Positions 24,420 to 33,496 of a stretch of DNA of 64,000 bases are shown here, one piece after another (the first letter of the stretch is position 1; the number at the start of each line of letters is the position of its first letter). The translations under genes and the position numbers were made by a program. Below the pieces are notes generated by a model, which worked only from the letters and a program-made list of their open reading frames with translations, had not been told where the DNA came from and searched no databases. Origin of the DNA: Microcaldota archaeon (GTDB lineage: Archaea > Micrarchaeota > Micrarchaeia > Micrarchaeales > CABMGC01); assembly GCA_021818925.1 (NCBI GenBank), contig JAKASU010000001.1, positions 359,972 to 423,971 on the forward strand, given 5' to 3'.

Positions 24420-26492
24420 ATGGCGACAGACCCGATTTGTGGAATGTATGTGAATGGAGCTGACTCAAAATTGAATGGGAAGAGGAACGGCAGGAAATAC
24501 TATTTTTGCAGCGAGAACTGCAAGTTGCAGTTTGAGAAACCAGAGAAGGAGATGCAAACCCTAAAAACTGCTCTGCTAGTTTCATGGCCTCTTACGATAA
24601 TTGTGGTCATACTAACCTATGCTTTGCATCTGGGATACGGTAACTACATAATGTTCGTGCTCGCTAGCGTAGTCCAATTCTACGCTGGGCAGAGGTTCTA
24701 CGCAGGCACGATAGATGCAGTAAAGAACAAGTCCGCTAACATGGATACATTGATAGCGATAGGCACTACGGCAGCTTGGGCTTACAGCACCATAGTGACC
24801 TTCATGCCGAACGCCTTTACGGCAGGAGGCGTTTACTTCGACACATCGACAATCATAATATCGCTAATACTGACTGGAACATATATGCAAAGGCTTGCGG
24901 AATCCAGAGCCTCGAACGCAGTTTCGGCTCTCGTAGCATTGCAACCGAAAATAGCACATATCATAGATGGTAAAAAGATATATGACAAGCCCATTGAAGA
25001 AATAAAAACTGGAGACTTGATGCTTGTCAAGCCTGGTGAAAAAATACCGACTGATTCAATAGTAATAGACGGCACTAGCTCGGTTGACGAATCAGTCATT
25101 ACAGGAGAGAGTATGCCTGTAACAAAGAGAGTTGGAGATAAAGTTATCGGCGGAACTATAAACGCGACAAGTTCGTTAAGAATCAAAGCAACAAAGATTG
25201 GGGAAGACACTGCGCTATCGCAGATAATAAAAATCGTGCAGGACGCAGCTTCAAGCAAGGTGCCAATACAAAAGCTTGCGGATAAAATATCTTCATATTT
25301 TGTGCCGATTGTAGTGCTTATAGGAATACTCTCATCTTTGGCTTGGTATTTGGTTGGTGGAGTCGGATTAAACATAGCTATACTTATATTCGTAAGCGTG
25401 TTGATAATCGCATGTCCATGTGCATTAGGAATAGCAACACCAGCAGCATTGCTGGTTTCATCTGGAAAGGCTGCCAAGAGCGGGATTTTGGTTAAGAGCG
25501 GTGAAAGCTTGCAGATAGCAAGCAAAGTTGATGTCATAGTTCTTGACAAGACGGGCACACTGACAAAAGGCAAACCTGAAGTCACGGACATAATCTCAGT
25601 TTCAGATTATAGCGAGAAGGAAATACTTAGGTATGCTGCGGTTGCAGAAATGAACTCGGAGCATGTTTTAGGTAAAGCTATAATCGAGAGGGCTAGGAAA
25701 AATAAAATCAGAATTGAATTTCCTAAAAAGTTTACTTACAAGCAAGGTAGCGGAATAATTGCTATAGATAAAAATGGAAAAAGAATTGCCATTGGAAATA
25801 GGGAGCTTTTCAATAAAGAGCAATTAGGTAATCTAGAAAAACAGATAGCGAAGCTGGAATTGCAGGGTAAGACTACATTAGTTGTAGGTGTAGGCGAACA
25901 GGTTGCAGGATTAATTGCGCTTGCAGACGTATTAAAGCAAGATAGCAAAAAGGCGATAAATGCCTTCAAAAATTCAGGAAGAGAGGTTTGGTTAATTACT
26001 GGCGATAATGAAAGAGTCGCAAATGCAGTAGCGAAACAGCTCGGCATAGAAAATGTTCTCGCACAGACCAAACCTAAAGACAAAATGGAGAAGATAAAAG
26101 AGCTTCAGAGAGATGGAAAAGTAGTTGCCATGGTAGGCGATGGCGTTAACGATGCTCCAGCTCTTACGAAAGCCGATTTAGGCATAGCGATCGGTGCTGG
26201 TACTGAAGTAGCAATACAGGCCGGAGGCATAATCCTAATCAAGAACAATATATACGATGCGTTTATTGCCTTAGAGCTAGGCAAGCGGACCATGAGCAAG
26301 ATAAAGCAAAACCTATTCTGGGCTTTTGGTTACAACATAGTGTTGATTCCGATTGCTGCAGGTGCGCTGATACCTGTATTTACAATAAGCATATATGGAT
26401 TTTTGCCGATGCTAGCTGCACTTGCGATGGCTTTCAGTTCTGTTACTGTGGTATCAAACTCGCTGTTGCTCACAAGATTTAAGGCGAAATAG
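24420..26492 (+). CDS. copA: Copper-exporting P1B-type ATPase with N-terminal YHS domain
   Basis: The 690-residue ATPase begins with a YHS domain ([22 protein letters not shown]) in place of the usual heavy-metal-associated domain. Eight membrane helices follow, with CPCALG in the sixth, the metal-selectivity motif of Cu(I) pumps. The phosphorylation site DKTGTLTKG (Asp near 376), actuator loop TGES, nucleotide site GDNERVANA and hinge [10 protein letters not shown] are all intact. The normally invariant SEHP motif of the nucleotide-binding domain reads SEHV. It pumps copper out of the cytoplasm using ATP. The last 14 bp overlap the integrase remnant. Confidence 0.92.
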   Translation: MATDPICGMYVNGADSKLNGKRNGRKYYFCSENCKLQFEKPEKEMQTLKTALLVSWPLTIIVVILTYALHLGYGNYIMFVLASVVQFYAGQRFYAGTIDAVKNKSANMDTLIAIGTTAAWAYSTIVTFMPNAFTAGGVYFDTSTIIISLILTGTYMQRLAESRASNAVSALVALQPKIAHIIDGKKIYDKPIEEIKTGDLMLVKPGEKIPTDSIVIDGTSSVDESVITGESMPVTKRVGDKVIGGTINATSSLRIKATKIGEDTALSQIIKIVQDAASSKVPIQKLADKISSYFVPIVVLIGILSSLAWYLVGGVGLNIAILIFVSVLIIACPCALGIATPAALLVSSGKAAKSGILVKSGESLQIASKVDVIVLDKTGTLTKGKPEVTDIISVSDYSEKEILRYAAVAEMNSEHVLGKAIIERARKNKIRIEFPKKFTYKQGSGIIAIDKNGKRIAIGNRELFNKEQLGNLEKQIAKLELQGKTTLVVGVGEQVAGLIALADVLKQDSKKAINAFKNSGREVWLITGDNERVANAVAKQLGIENVLAQTKPKDKMEKIKELQRDGKVVAMVGDGVNDAPALTKADLGIAIGAGTEVAIQAGGIILIKNNIYDAFIALELGKRTMSKIKQNLFWAFGYNIVLIPIAAGALIPVFTISIYGFLPMLAALAMAFSSVTVVSNSLLLTRFKAK

Positions 26493-27392
26493 ACTTCGAG
26501 AGTGCTTTCAGTGGCGTTATCTTGTCGCTGAAAGCGAAGTCTATGTTCTTGTATAGCTCATCCTTGTCTTTCGCTATATAGCGCATAGTAGTTGATGGAC
26601 TTGCATGTCTCGCGAACCTTGAAGCTAGGACTATGTTGCCATTGGTTGATTTGGCGAATCTCGTTATCGCATAGTGGCGTAAGCTGTGCGTTGTCAGCCT
26701 GTGCAGCGGTCTTGGCCTGTGCGTTGCATACGCCTCTTCCGAAGTCGCGTAAGTCTGGTTTAGGCCAGCCTGCTGTACGACTTCTCGGAAGACGTTTCTT
26801 ACATAGTTCAAGTTGATGTAAGGCAGCCCGGTATGGCCGTTATCATTTTCCTTGTAGAAAATGTAGCCTTCCGCTGCCTTAATCTCTTTCTGGTGCTTGT
26901 TCATGAACTCTACCGTTTCTTTGAACAAGTCCAAAGGAATTATGAGCGAATCCATGTGACTTGACTTCTCGCTCTTTATCGTGAGTTCCCGCTTGTCGAA
27001 GTCGATGTTGCTTATGTGCAACTGGCAGACTTCGCCCACTCGAAGACCCATGTGCGCCTGATACTTGAACAGGAGCGCGAATTTCTCGCTTGCGATACCT
27101 CTAAAGAAGCGTTGAAGTTCCGGCTCTGTAAAACCCTTGTTTATCGAGCCGTATCTAGGCTCTTTCCTTCTTTTGAAACGCTGAGCGTACGCCTTTACCA
27201 TCACAGACCGCGCAGCCTCAAGCTGCCACTTGGAGGCCGTTCTGCTTGCCTCTTGCACGCTGCTTAGGAAGTCCTTGAAAACGAACCCCGAACCCGCGTT
27301 TTCAGGCTTCCTGCTTGATGTCTTGTCTCTGGTTTTGAACCCAGAGCCATAGACGCTAGATTTCAATGGGGTTGCCGAGATTTGAACTCGGA
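26479..27392 (-). pseudogene. C-terminal part of the element's tyrosine recombinase (split integrase)
   Basis: From the att repeat (27392) leftwards the minus strand encodes 303 residues. They carry the tyrosine-recombinase catalytic set: GLRVGEVCQLHI (first Arg), the Lys-bearing hairpin, LTTHSLRHYAITRF (His-x-x-Arg), RHASPSTTMRYIAK (His and the nucleophilic Tyr). There is no credible start codon downstream of the repeat, and the frame runs back into the tRNA-Trp gene. That fits an integrase cut by integration, with its first 32 codons at 20109-20016. The catalytic domain is intact, so the free circular form should have a working gene. Confidence 0.8.
27367..27392. repeat. Attachment site copy within the 3' end of tRNA-Trp
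   Basis: These 26 bp are identical to 19990-20015 and make up most of the T arm, the 3' acceptor strand and the discriminator of tRNA-Trp. Integration keeps the tRNA intact because the element supplies the same bases. Confidence 0.88.
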
Positions 27393-27506
27393 CATGCAGG
27401 TTACGCCCGATCGCTTTGATCCGCTCCAAATCCTAATCATCGCCAAAGGCTCAATTATTTTGAAACATCTGGAGCCTGCCGCGCTGCCAGGTTACGCCAC
27501 AACCCC
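27367..27506 (-). tRNA. tRNA-Trp (CCA) with 67-nt intron
   Basis: The acceptor pairs GGGGTTG with CAACCCC. The D arm is GCG/CGC, the anticodon stem GCAGG/CCTGC, the loop CTCCAGA with anticodon CCA, and the T arm CCGAG-TTCAAAT-CTCGG. The discriminator is A and no CCA tail is encoded. The intron (27402-27468) sits after position 37, the usual archaeal site in tRNA-Trp. It contains GATGA, but no matching D box was found, so I do not call it a C/D guide RNA. The 3' end is the integration site of the copper element. Confidence 0.9.
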
Positions 27507-27562
27507 TTGCATTAGAGCATAAGCTATTAATCTTAAAATACCGAGCAGTAGAACTGGTCCTG

Positions 27563-28171
27563 ATGATAAAATACATACTCTTTGACCTAGGGGGAGTGGT
27601 GATCGACTTCTACAACGAAGACGATTATTACCCATACATCTCCAGGATAAGCGGCATACGGGAAGAAAGGGTCGCGAGGATCATAAACTACGACATAAGG
27701 GTCGACCTGGACAGGGGCACCGTCCCGCAGAAGGTTTTTGAAAGGAAGATGATGCAACAGTTTGGGATAAAGCGCAAACAGATACAATGGTACGAATTCT
27801 ACACGAAGAAGGCAACGCTCTACAGGGGCACGCTCGACATAATAAGTAGGCTGCACGGGAAGTACAAGGTCGGCTACCTTTCCAATACGGACAGGTCCAG
27901 GTACACGTACACTGTCGGGAAGCTGCTTAAGCCATACCTCAAGCTCTTTGACTACAGGTTCGCCTCGTGCGACATACACCTCAGGAAGCCGGGAAAGGAG
28001 ATATACAGGTACGCGCTTCGCAGGATGCACGCGAAGGCCGGCGAGACCGTATTCATAGACAACCAGATAGAGAACGTCGTGGGTGCCAACAAGGCAGGCA
28101 TAAAGTCTATATTGTTTACAAACGCTAAGGATTTGGAGAAAAGGCTAAGGAAGATGGGCATAGGGTTGTAG
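27563..28171 (+). CDS. HAD-superfamily hydrolase
   Basis: The 202-residue protein has HAD motif I as LFDLGGVVIDF, motif II near YLSNTD, the lysine motif RKPGKEIYRYAL and motif IV FIDNQIENVVGANKAG. This DLGG form is the epoxide-hydrolase-N-terminal/phosphatase-like subgroup (IA3). The second Asp of DxD is replaced by Gly, as is normal there. The substrate cannot be told. CTTAAAATAC lies about 25 bp before the ATG, so the mRNA is leaderless. ProRS follows 1 bp after the stop. Confidence 0.75.
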   Translation: MIKYILFDLGGVVIDFYNEDDYYPYISRISGIREERVARIINYDIRVDLDRGTVPQKVFERKMMQQFGIKRKQIQWYEFYTKKATLYRGTLDIISRLHGKYKVGYLSNTDRSRYTYTVGKLLKPYLKLFDYRFASCDIHLRKPGKEIYRYALRRMHAKAGETVFIDNQIENVVGANKAGIKSILFTNAKDLEKRLRKMGIGL

Positions 28172-28172
28172 C

Positions 28173-29633
28173 ATGGCGAAGGAAGAGGCGGAGAAGAAGG
28201 GCATAACTGTCAAAAAAGACGACAGCTTCTCCGAATGGTACACCCAGGTGATCGAGAAGACGGAGTTCGTAGGTTATACCTCTGTTTCCGGAGGGCTTGC
28301 ATTCAGGCCGGACGGCTATTTTGTGTGGGAGACCGTGCAGCGCGCGATAGATTCCGAGTTCAAAAGGATCGGAATAAGCAACGTCTACTTCCCGATGCTT
28401 ATCCCAGAGCGCTTGCTGGAAAAGGAAAAGGAGCATGTTGCGGGGTTCGCTCCGGAGGTCGCGTGGGTAACGCACGCTGGAAAATCAAAGCTTGAGGAGC
28501 GGCTAGCGGTAAGGCCCACTTCTGAGACGATAATGTATGAGAGCTTCGCCAAGTGGGTGAGGTCGTGGAGGGATCTTCCGCTGCGCACCAACCAGTGGAA
28601 CTCGGTGATAAGATGGGAGTTCAAGCACCCTACGCCCCTGCTCAGAAGCAGGGAATTCCTGTGGAACGAAGGGCATACTGTGTTTGCGTCGCGCGAAGAA
28701 GCCGATGCAGAACGTGGCCAAATACTAGGCATATACGAGAAGGCGCTAAAGGACTACCTGGCGCTTCCAGGAATACCTGGCATGAAGACCGATTCCGAGA
28801 AGTTTGCCGGAGCCGAGGCAAGCTACAGCATAGAGCATCTGGTTCCTGACGGTTGGGCGATACAGGGGCCGGACTTCCACAGCGACGGTCAAAAATTCGC
28901 AAAAGCGTTCGGCATAGAGTTCATAAACAAGGAAGGGAAGAAGGAGTTCGCATACCAGAACACCTTCGCATTCACTACAAGAGAGCTAGGAACGATGATA
29001 ATGGTTCACGGTGATGATAAAGGCCTGGTACTCCCGCCTCCTGTTGCAAGAATACAGGCGGTGATAGTGCCAATCTACACGGATGCAAACAAGGAAAACG
29101 TAATCAAGATGGCACGAGAACTGGCTAAAAAACTGCAAGGTTCGGTCAGGTCGTACGTTGATGACAACGACGCCTATTCTCCGGGCTGGAAGTTCAACAA
29201 CTGGGAATTGCTCGGTGTTCCGCTCAGGCTGGAGATAGGCGAAAGGGACATTAAGGCCGATAAAGTTGTAGCGGCGAGGAGAGACACATCTGAGAAACGC
29301 GACGTTAAAATGAATGATGTCGGGAAGGAGGTTGCCCATCTGCTTGGCGAGATACACGAAAACCTGTACAGGCGCGCGAAGAAGTTCATGGACGAGAACA
29401 CGCACGAGATCGAGACGTATGCCGGGCTGAAGAAGATTGTCGAGAGCAAGCGCGGCGGCATCGCGCAGGGCGGCTGGTGCGGCTCCGCAGAGTGCGAGGC
29501 GAAGGTCAAGGAGGAGACGGGAGCGAAGATAACAAACATGCCCTTCGACGCGCAGAAGAAGGCGAAGGGAAGGAAGTGCGCGGTCTGCGGGGAGGAGGCG
29601 AAGTTCATTGCAAACTTCGCAAGGTCATACTGA
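28173..29633 (+). CDS. proS: Prolyl-tRNA synthetase (archaeal type)
   Basis: The 486-residue class II synthetase has motif 2 (VIRWEFKHPTPLLRSREFLW), motif 3 (MIMVHGDDKGLVLPPPVAR), an anticodon-binding domain (VIVPIYTD... NNWELLGVPLRLEIG) and the archaeal/eukaryal C-terminal zinc-binding domain (GGWCGSAECE... RKCAVCGEEA) ending in the conserved tyrosine. It charges tRNA-Pro, one copy of which is at 42216-42288. The length is standard and the ATG is 1 bp after the HAD gene, so both are one operon. Confidence 0.95.
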   Translation: MAKEEAEKKGITVKKDDSFSEWYTQVIEKTEFVGYTSVSGGLAFRPDGYFVWETVQRAIDSEFKRIGISNVYFPMLIPERLLEKEKEHVAGFAPEVAWVTHAGKSKLEERLAVRPTSETIMYESFAKWVRSWRDLPLRTNQWNSVIRWEFKHPTPLLRSREFLWNEGHTVFASREEADAERGQILGIYEKALKDYLALPGIPGMKTDSEKFAGAEASYSIEHLVPDGWAIQGPDFHSDGQKFAKAFGIEFINKEGKKEFAYQNTFAFTTRELGTMIMVHGDDKGLVLPPPVARIQAVIVPIYTDANKENVIKMARELAKKLQGSVRSYVDDNDAYSPGWKFNNWELLGVPLRLEIGERDIKADKVVAARRDTSEKRDVKMNDVGKEVAHLLGEIHENLYRRAKKFMDENTHEIETYAGLKKIVESKRGGIAQGGWCGSAECEAKVKEETGAKITNMPFDAQKKAKGRKCAVCGEEAKFIANFARSY

Positions 29634-29653
29634 ACCATACGTCAGGAAGCTTA

Positions 29654-30493
29654 ATGTCAGATATCCTGGTACTTGTGCTTTTGCTGATCGGGGTTACCGC
29701 GGGCTTCATAGGCGCGCTCACGGGCCTGGGCGGCGGGGTGGTTTTGGTGCCTCTGCTAACGCTGCTGCTCGGCGTGTCGATAGCGTACGCGTCGGGCGCC
29801 AGCCTCATCGCCACAATAGCCACGTCCAGCGCCGCCGGCGGGGTCTACATAAGGGACAGGATAACCAACGTGAAGATAGGCATGTCGCTCGAGATAGCGA
29901 CGACGCTCGGGGCCATCATAGGCGCGCTTATAGCGGGGCTCATCTACGCGGCGGGACTGGACTCCATAGTATACATAGTGTTCGGGCTGGCGCTGCTCTC
30001 ATCGATATACCTCATGGTCAGGAAGAGGTCCAGGAGGAAGGTCGCACAGGACTCCACTACTAAGCGGCTGCAGCTCACTGGCGAGTACACCGATGCTGCG
30101 ACGGGCAGGACCGTACGCTACTACGGCGCAAGGTGGTGGGCCGGTGAGGCGGTCATGCTCATGGCCGGAGTGCTCTCCGGGCTGCTCGGGATAGGTTCCG
30201 GGGCACTGAAGGTGCTGGGGATGGACTGGGTGATGAACCTGCCGACGAAGGTGAGCACCGCAACAAGCAACTTCATGATAGGCGTTACCGCAGCGGCGGG
30301 GAGCGTGATCTTCTGGGAGCTCGGGTACGTGCAGCCCTTCCTTGCCGGGACCACTGCGATAGGCGTGCTCGCGGGCGCGGTGCTGGGCTCGGTGGTCTTC
30401 GAGAGGCTGGCCAGCGGAAGGGTCAGGCTGCTGTTCATATTTGTGCTTGTTGCGCTTGCGGCTGAGATGCTGCTTAGAGGCGTGGGCCTATGA
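29654..30493 (+). CDS. TauE/SafE-family sulfite/anion exporter
   Basis: The ATG at 29654 begins 279 residues with about eight membrane helices. Two half-repeats start with GFIGALTGLGGGVVLVPLL and GVLSGLLGIGSGALKVLGM, the G-x-G-G-G signature of TauE/SafE permeases. The open frame extends upstream into ProRS but that part is a shadow. These proteins export sulfite, sulfoacetate or related anions. A DUF1634 gene overlaps the 3' end by 4 bp, a pairing seen widely in archaea and bacteria. Confidence 0.85.
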   Translation: MSDILVLVLLLIGVTAGFIGALTGLGGGVVLVPLLTLLLGVSIAYASGASLIATIATSSAAGGVYIRDRITNVKIGMSLEIATTLGAIIGALIAGLIYAAGLDSIVYIVFGLALLSSIYLMVRKRSRRKVAQDSTTKRLQLTGEYTDAATGRTVRYYGARWWAGEAVMLMAGVLSGLLGIGSGALKVLGMDWVMNLPTKVSTATSNFMIGVTAAAGSVIFWELGYVQPFLAGTTAIGVLAGAVLGSVVFERLASGRVRLLFIFVLVALAAEMLLRGVGL

Positions 30494-30879
30494 GGATAAG
30501 GATGCAGGAGGGCATAGGATTCACGCTCCGCTTCGGGGTGGCGATAAGCGTGCTGCTCGTCATCGCTGGGCTTGCCTTAATGTTCGCGGACGGGGGCGGA
30601 GGCGGCTACACGCTCTCCCAGATTGCATCGACCAGCTCACGAGTCAACACCTCGCTCTTCTCGCTTTCGGCCATTGCAGCCGCGGCGCAGAACCTGGACG
30701 GGCTGGGCTTCGTGCTGCTCGGCCTTGTGGTCCTTGTCGCGACGCCCATCGCGAGGGTCGTCCTATCGATAGCAGCATTCGCGTCGGAGCGCAGCCTGCT
30801 CTACACCGCCATAACTCTGATAGTGCTGATAAACCTGCTCGTGGCGCTGCTTATCGTTCCGGGAATAATCGCAGGTTGA
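30490..30879 (+). CDS. DUF1634 membrane protein, partner of the TauE-type exporter
   Basis: The 129-residue protein has three membrane helices: FTLRFGVAISVLLVIAGLAL, LGFVLLGLVVLVATPIARVV and LLYTAITLIVLINLLVALLI. The middle one has the TPIARV pattern of DUF1634. It is coupled to the exporter by an ATGA overlap and is probably an accessory subunit. Confidence 0.75.
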   Translation: MRIRMQEGIGFTLRFGVAISVLLVIAGLALMFADGGGGGYTLSQIASTSSRVNTSLFSLSAIAAAAQNLDGLGFVLLGLVVLVATPIARVVLSIAAFASERSLLYTAITLIVLINLLVALLIVPGIIAG

Positions 30880-30955
30880 GCGTCAGACACGAAGTTTTTT
30901 CATCACAGATCAGAAATACCTCGTGTCATCACAAGTATCTTCCGCCGCCCAAGGC

Positions 30956-31825
30956 TTATATGGTAAGCAGGTAGGCGAAGAATATCAGGAAGGCGCTGAG
31001 CACGAGCTTCCTGGTGAGGCTGCCCTCCTTGAAGATCATGCCGCCTATGGCCACCGTGATTATTACGTAAAAGGCGTTGCTGAGTGGCTGGGCGAGTGCC
31101 ACGGGAACCAGGACCAGGGCGAGGTAATAGGAAAGCCTGTAGCCTGAAGTGAGCAGCGATGCAAGAAGGGTAGGCAGCCTGTATGACCTAAAGGTCTCAA
31201 CCATCTCTCCTATGCCCTTGTACTTCCAGGTTATGAAGAGCGTGAAGAAGGCGGCCATCGATACGCTCGACACTATGAAGAAGGTGTACGGATTTATCCC
31301 TGAGATTGCGGGCTTGTTGAGCAGCGCCGCAAGCCCGGAAACTACAACGGCGAAGAGCAGCACGTACTTGTACTTGCTGCTTTCGAACGACTGCTTGCCG
31401 TCGGCTCTTTTCGGCTCCCTGAAGAACATCATGTACGTCGCGACTATCATGCCCAGTATGCCGATGTACTGGACGCTGCTCAGCTGCTCGTTAAGCAGCA
31501 GGAACGCGAGAACGACCACGATCAGCGTCGGCAGGCTGCTGAACACCGCCGATGAGGCGGAGAGCTCGCTGTGCCTGAACGCCCTTGCGGCGAGCAGGTA
31601 GCTGTAGGCGTTGAGGGCGCTCCACGCGATTATGAAGATAATCTCCCAGGCGCCGATGTCGAAGCTGGCGAACGGGAGGAAGACAAGCGATACGAGGGCC
31701 ACGAACGGGGAGACGGTGGCGCTGAACCTCGTTGCATACTCTCTTTTCAGCGCGTTCTTCTCCACAAGGGTTGCGAGCCCGCTCAGTATAGATGATATGA
31801 GAACGAGGTAGTACCACTCTATCAT
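30956..31825 (-). CDS. EamA/DMT-family transporter
   Basis: The 289-residue protein has ten membrane helices in two EamA repeats. The first includes ASSAVFSSLPTLIVVVLAF and LNEQLSSVQYIGILGMIVAT, the second LALVLVPVALAQPLSNAFYV and IFKEGSLTRK. Members export or import small metabolites; the substrate is unknown. It is the first of two minus-strand genes transcribed away from tRNA-Gln but has its own gap of 12 bp to the SIMPL gene upstream, so both may be co-transcribed. Confidence 0.8.
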   Translation of the reverse strand: MIEWYYLVLISSILSGLATLVEKNALKREYATRFSATVSPFVALVSLVFLPFASFDIGAWEIIFIIAWSALNAYSYLLAARAFRHSELSASSAVFSSLPTLIVVVLAFLLLNEQLSSVQYIGILGMIVATYMMFFREPKRADGKQSFESSKYKYVLLFAVVVSGLAALLNKPAISGINPYTFFIVSSVSMAAFFTLFITWKYKGIGEMVETFRSYRLPTLLASLLTSGYRLSYYLALVLVPVALAQPLSNAFYVIITVAIGGMIFKEGSLTRKLVLSAFLIFFAYLLTI

Positions 31826-31837
31826 GCGAGCACGCCG

Positions 31838-32605
31838 CTAGTGCACGTTGAATACAACATATATGCTTTTAGTTACGGTTGCCCTGCCGACGAAGAACGT
31901 CTGGTTCGAGGCCGCGCTTGCTGCGGAGAAGGTGCCGTAGTTAGGATAGAAGACGTAGCCGCCCTGGACCGTGATGTTCTGCACGGTCACCTGCCTACCG
32001 CCAGAGAGTGCGCTAGCCTGGCCGGTCGCGTTGGCTATGGCGAGGGAAAGGGCCTGCTGCTGCATGCCCGATTGCTGCTGAGCGGAAAGTTTTGCTGATA
32101 TGCCGCTTATGCTTATGCCGCCTATCGCGCTTAATGCTGATACCGCGCTGTCCGTGCTTGAGGCTTCGGGCAGGGTGACAAGAAGATACTCAGATGCCTT
32201 GTAGAACCTGAACGGCGAGGGACAGATCGTAGTGGTTAAAGGGTAGGCAGGATAGTATGCGGGAGTGCAGTTGCTGGCCGGGTATACGTTATAGGACTGC
32301 GTCTGGATCGCGCTCGCGTTGCCGTTCAGGAAGGGCAGAAGGGTGGTGTTGAGCGAACCAGCTATGGCGCTCAGGTTGGAAACCGCGCCTGCGGCGGTTG
32401 CGCCTGTGGCGTTGAGGAATAGTGTCATCTGGGCCTGGCTCGGGACCGCGCTGACAGAGCCGCTTGCGGAAACTGTTATCAAAGACAGACGCTGCGGAGC
32501 TCCTTGGAGTATCGCGTAGCCTATGAAGGCAAGCGAGAGCGCTATCAGTATAGGAAATATCAGGAAACGCACACTCGGCCCCACATCAAGCTCGGTCTTC
32601 GCCAT
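31838..32605 (-). CDS. SIMPL-domain (DUF541) exported protein
   Basis: The start is the ATG at 32605; sequence further upstream belongs to the tRNA-Gln region. One anchor helix (FLIFPILIALSLAFIGYAIL) precedes a SIMPL domain. That domain shows VSASGSVSAVPSQAQMTLFL at its start, alternating helices and strands, and QNITVQGGYVFYPNY later, which is the usual order of DUF541. Bacterial relatives act in the envelope, some in stress tolerance. Several N-x-S/T sites suggest an outside location. Confidence 0.7.
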   Translation of the reverse strand: MAKTELDVGPSVRFLIFPILIALSLAFIGYAILQGAPQRLSLITVSASGSVSAVPSQAQMTLFLNATGATAAGAVSNLSAIAGSLNTTLLPFLNGNASAIQTQSYNVYPASNCTPAYYPAYPLTTTICPSPFRFYKASEYLLVTLPEASSTDSAVSALSAIGGISISGISAKLSAQQQSGMQQQALSLAIANATGQASALSGGRQVTVQNITVQGGYVFYPNYGTFSAASAASNQTFFVGRATVTKSIYVVFNVH

Positions 32606-32643
32606 ACCATCATGCAGTATTCCCTGCCAACATTTTAAAGAGC

Positions 32644-32716
32644 TAGCCCCGATCGGATTCGAACCGATGTACATGGGTCCAAAGCCCATGGTCCTTGGCC
32701 GCTAGACGACGGGGCT
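32644..32716 (-). tRNA. tRNA-Gln (TTG)
   Basis: All stems pair: acceptor AGCCCCG/CGGGGCT, D arm with AGCGGCCAAGGA, anticodon stem ATGGG/CCCAT with loop CTTTGGA (anticodon TTG), and T arm ATCGG-TTCGAAT-CCGAT. The length is 73 nt including discriminator A. There is no intron and no encoded CCA. In archaea this tRNA is first charged with glutamate or glutamine by the GatDE pathway; GluRS is at 37363-39090. Confidence 0.93.
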
Positions 32717-32770
32717 GCACGTGGTATAATGGCTCTTTTATTATTAACGTTTTGTTGCCAAATGTAAACG

Positions 32771-33496
32771 ATGACAGTCAAGCTGTACTGGAAGGACGCG
32801 TACCTGAAGGAGTTCGATTCCGTGGTGGAGCGCGTTGACGGAAACATTGTAGTGCTGAGAGAGACCGCTTTCTACCCTACGGGCGGAGGGGTGCTCAACG
32901 ACACCGGGACGCTCACAGTCAACGGGACAGGTTGCAGGGTCGCAGACGTAACCAAGGAGGGCGATACAATATTCCACCACATCGAAGGCGTACCGCAGAT
33001 AAATGCTGGAGATTCTGCTCACGGAGAGATAGACTGGAACAGGAGGTACTCGCTTATGCGCTACCATACGGCCGTTCACCTGATGGACGGCATAGTGGAG
33101 AAGAGTTATCAGAACGGAGGGATAACCGGCGGCACTATCTTTCCGGACAGGGCGAGGATGGACTTCGCGATGGAGAACTTGAACAGGGAGCTGGCGCAGA
33201 AGATAGTAGACGAGACGAACTCTGCGGCGAACGAGGGGCACAAGGTGTCATCGAAGATGATAAGCCGCGATGAAGCGCTCTCAATGCCGAACCTTGCAAG
33301 GACCGAACCCGGCAGAAAGCTCATAGAGAGCATGCCCGAGGTAAGGGTCGTGGAGATAGAGGGCATAGACGTTCAGTCAGACGGCGGCCTGCACGTTGCC
33401 GACACGAAGGAGATCGGGAAGCTTTTTCTCTCTAAATTCGAAAACAAGGGAAAGCACAGCAAGAGGATCGAGATTACGCTTGGTGAATCGAAATGA
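32771..33496 (+). CDS. alaX: AlaX-type alanyl-tRNA editing protein
   Basis: The 241-residue protein matches AlaX-M. An N-terminal barrel (DAYLKEFDSVV, TAFYPTGGGVLNDTGTL) is followed by the editing domain with the metal motif RYHTAVHLMDG and a late GIDVQSDGGLHVADTKEIG. AlaX hydrolyses tRNA-Ala mischarged with Ser or Gly. Position four before the last histidine, often Cys in AlaRS-type sites (CGGTH), is Asp here. It overlaps the next gene by 4 bp. Confidence 0.87.
   Translation: MTVKLYWKDAYLKEFDSVVERVDGNIVVLRETAFYPTGGGVLNDTGTLTVNGTGCRVADVTKEGDTIFHHIEGVPQINAGDSAHGEIDWNRRYSLMRYHTAVHLMDGIVEKSYQNGGITGGTIFPDRARMDFAMENLNRELAQKIVDETNSAANEGHKVSSKMISRDEALSMPNLARTEPGRKLIESMPEVRVVEIEGIDVQSDGGLHVADTKEIGKLFLSKFENKGKHSKRIEITLGESK

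Noticed and set aside
27402-27468. Box C/D guide RNA inside the tRNA-Trp intron, as in haloarchaea and methanogens.
   Set aside because: A GATGA is present, but no convincing CTGA box or guide match was found in the 67 nt.
29477-29653. N-terminal extension of the TauE/SafE exporter frame.
   Set aside because: It lies inside the C-terminal zinc domain of ProRS in another frame; the exporter starts at the ATG at 29654.
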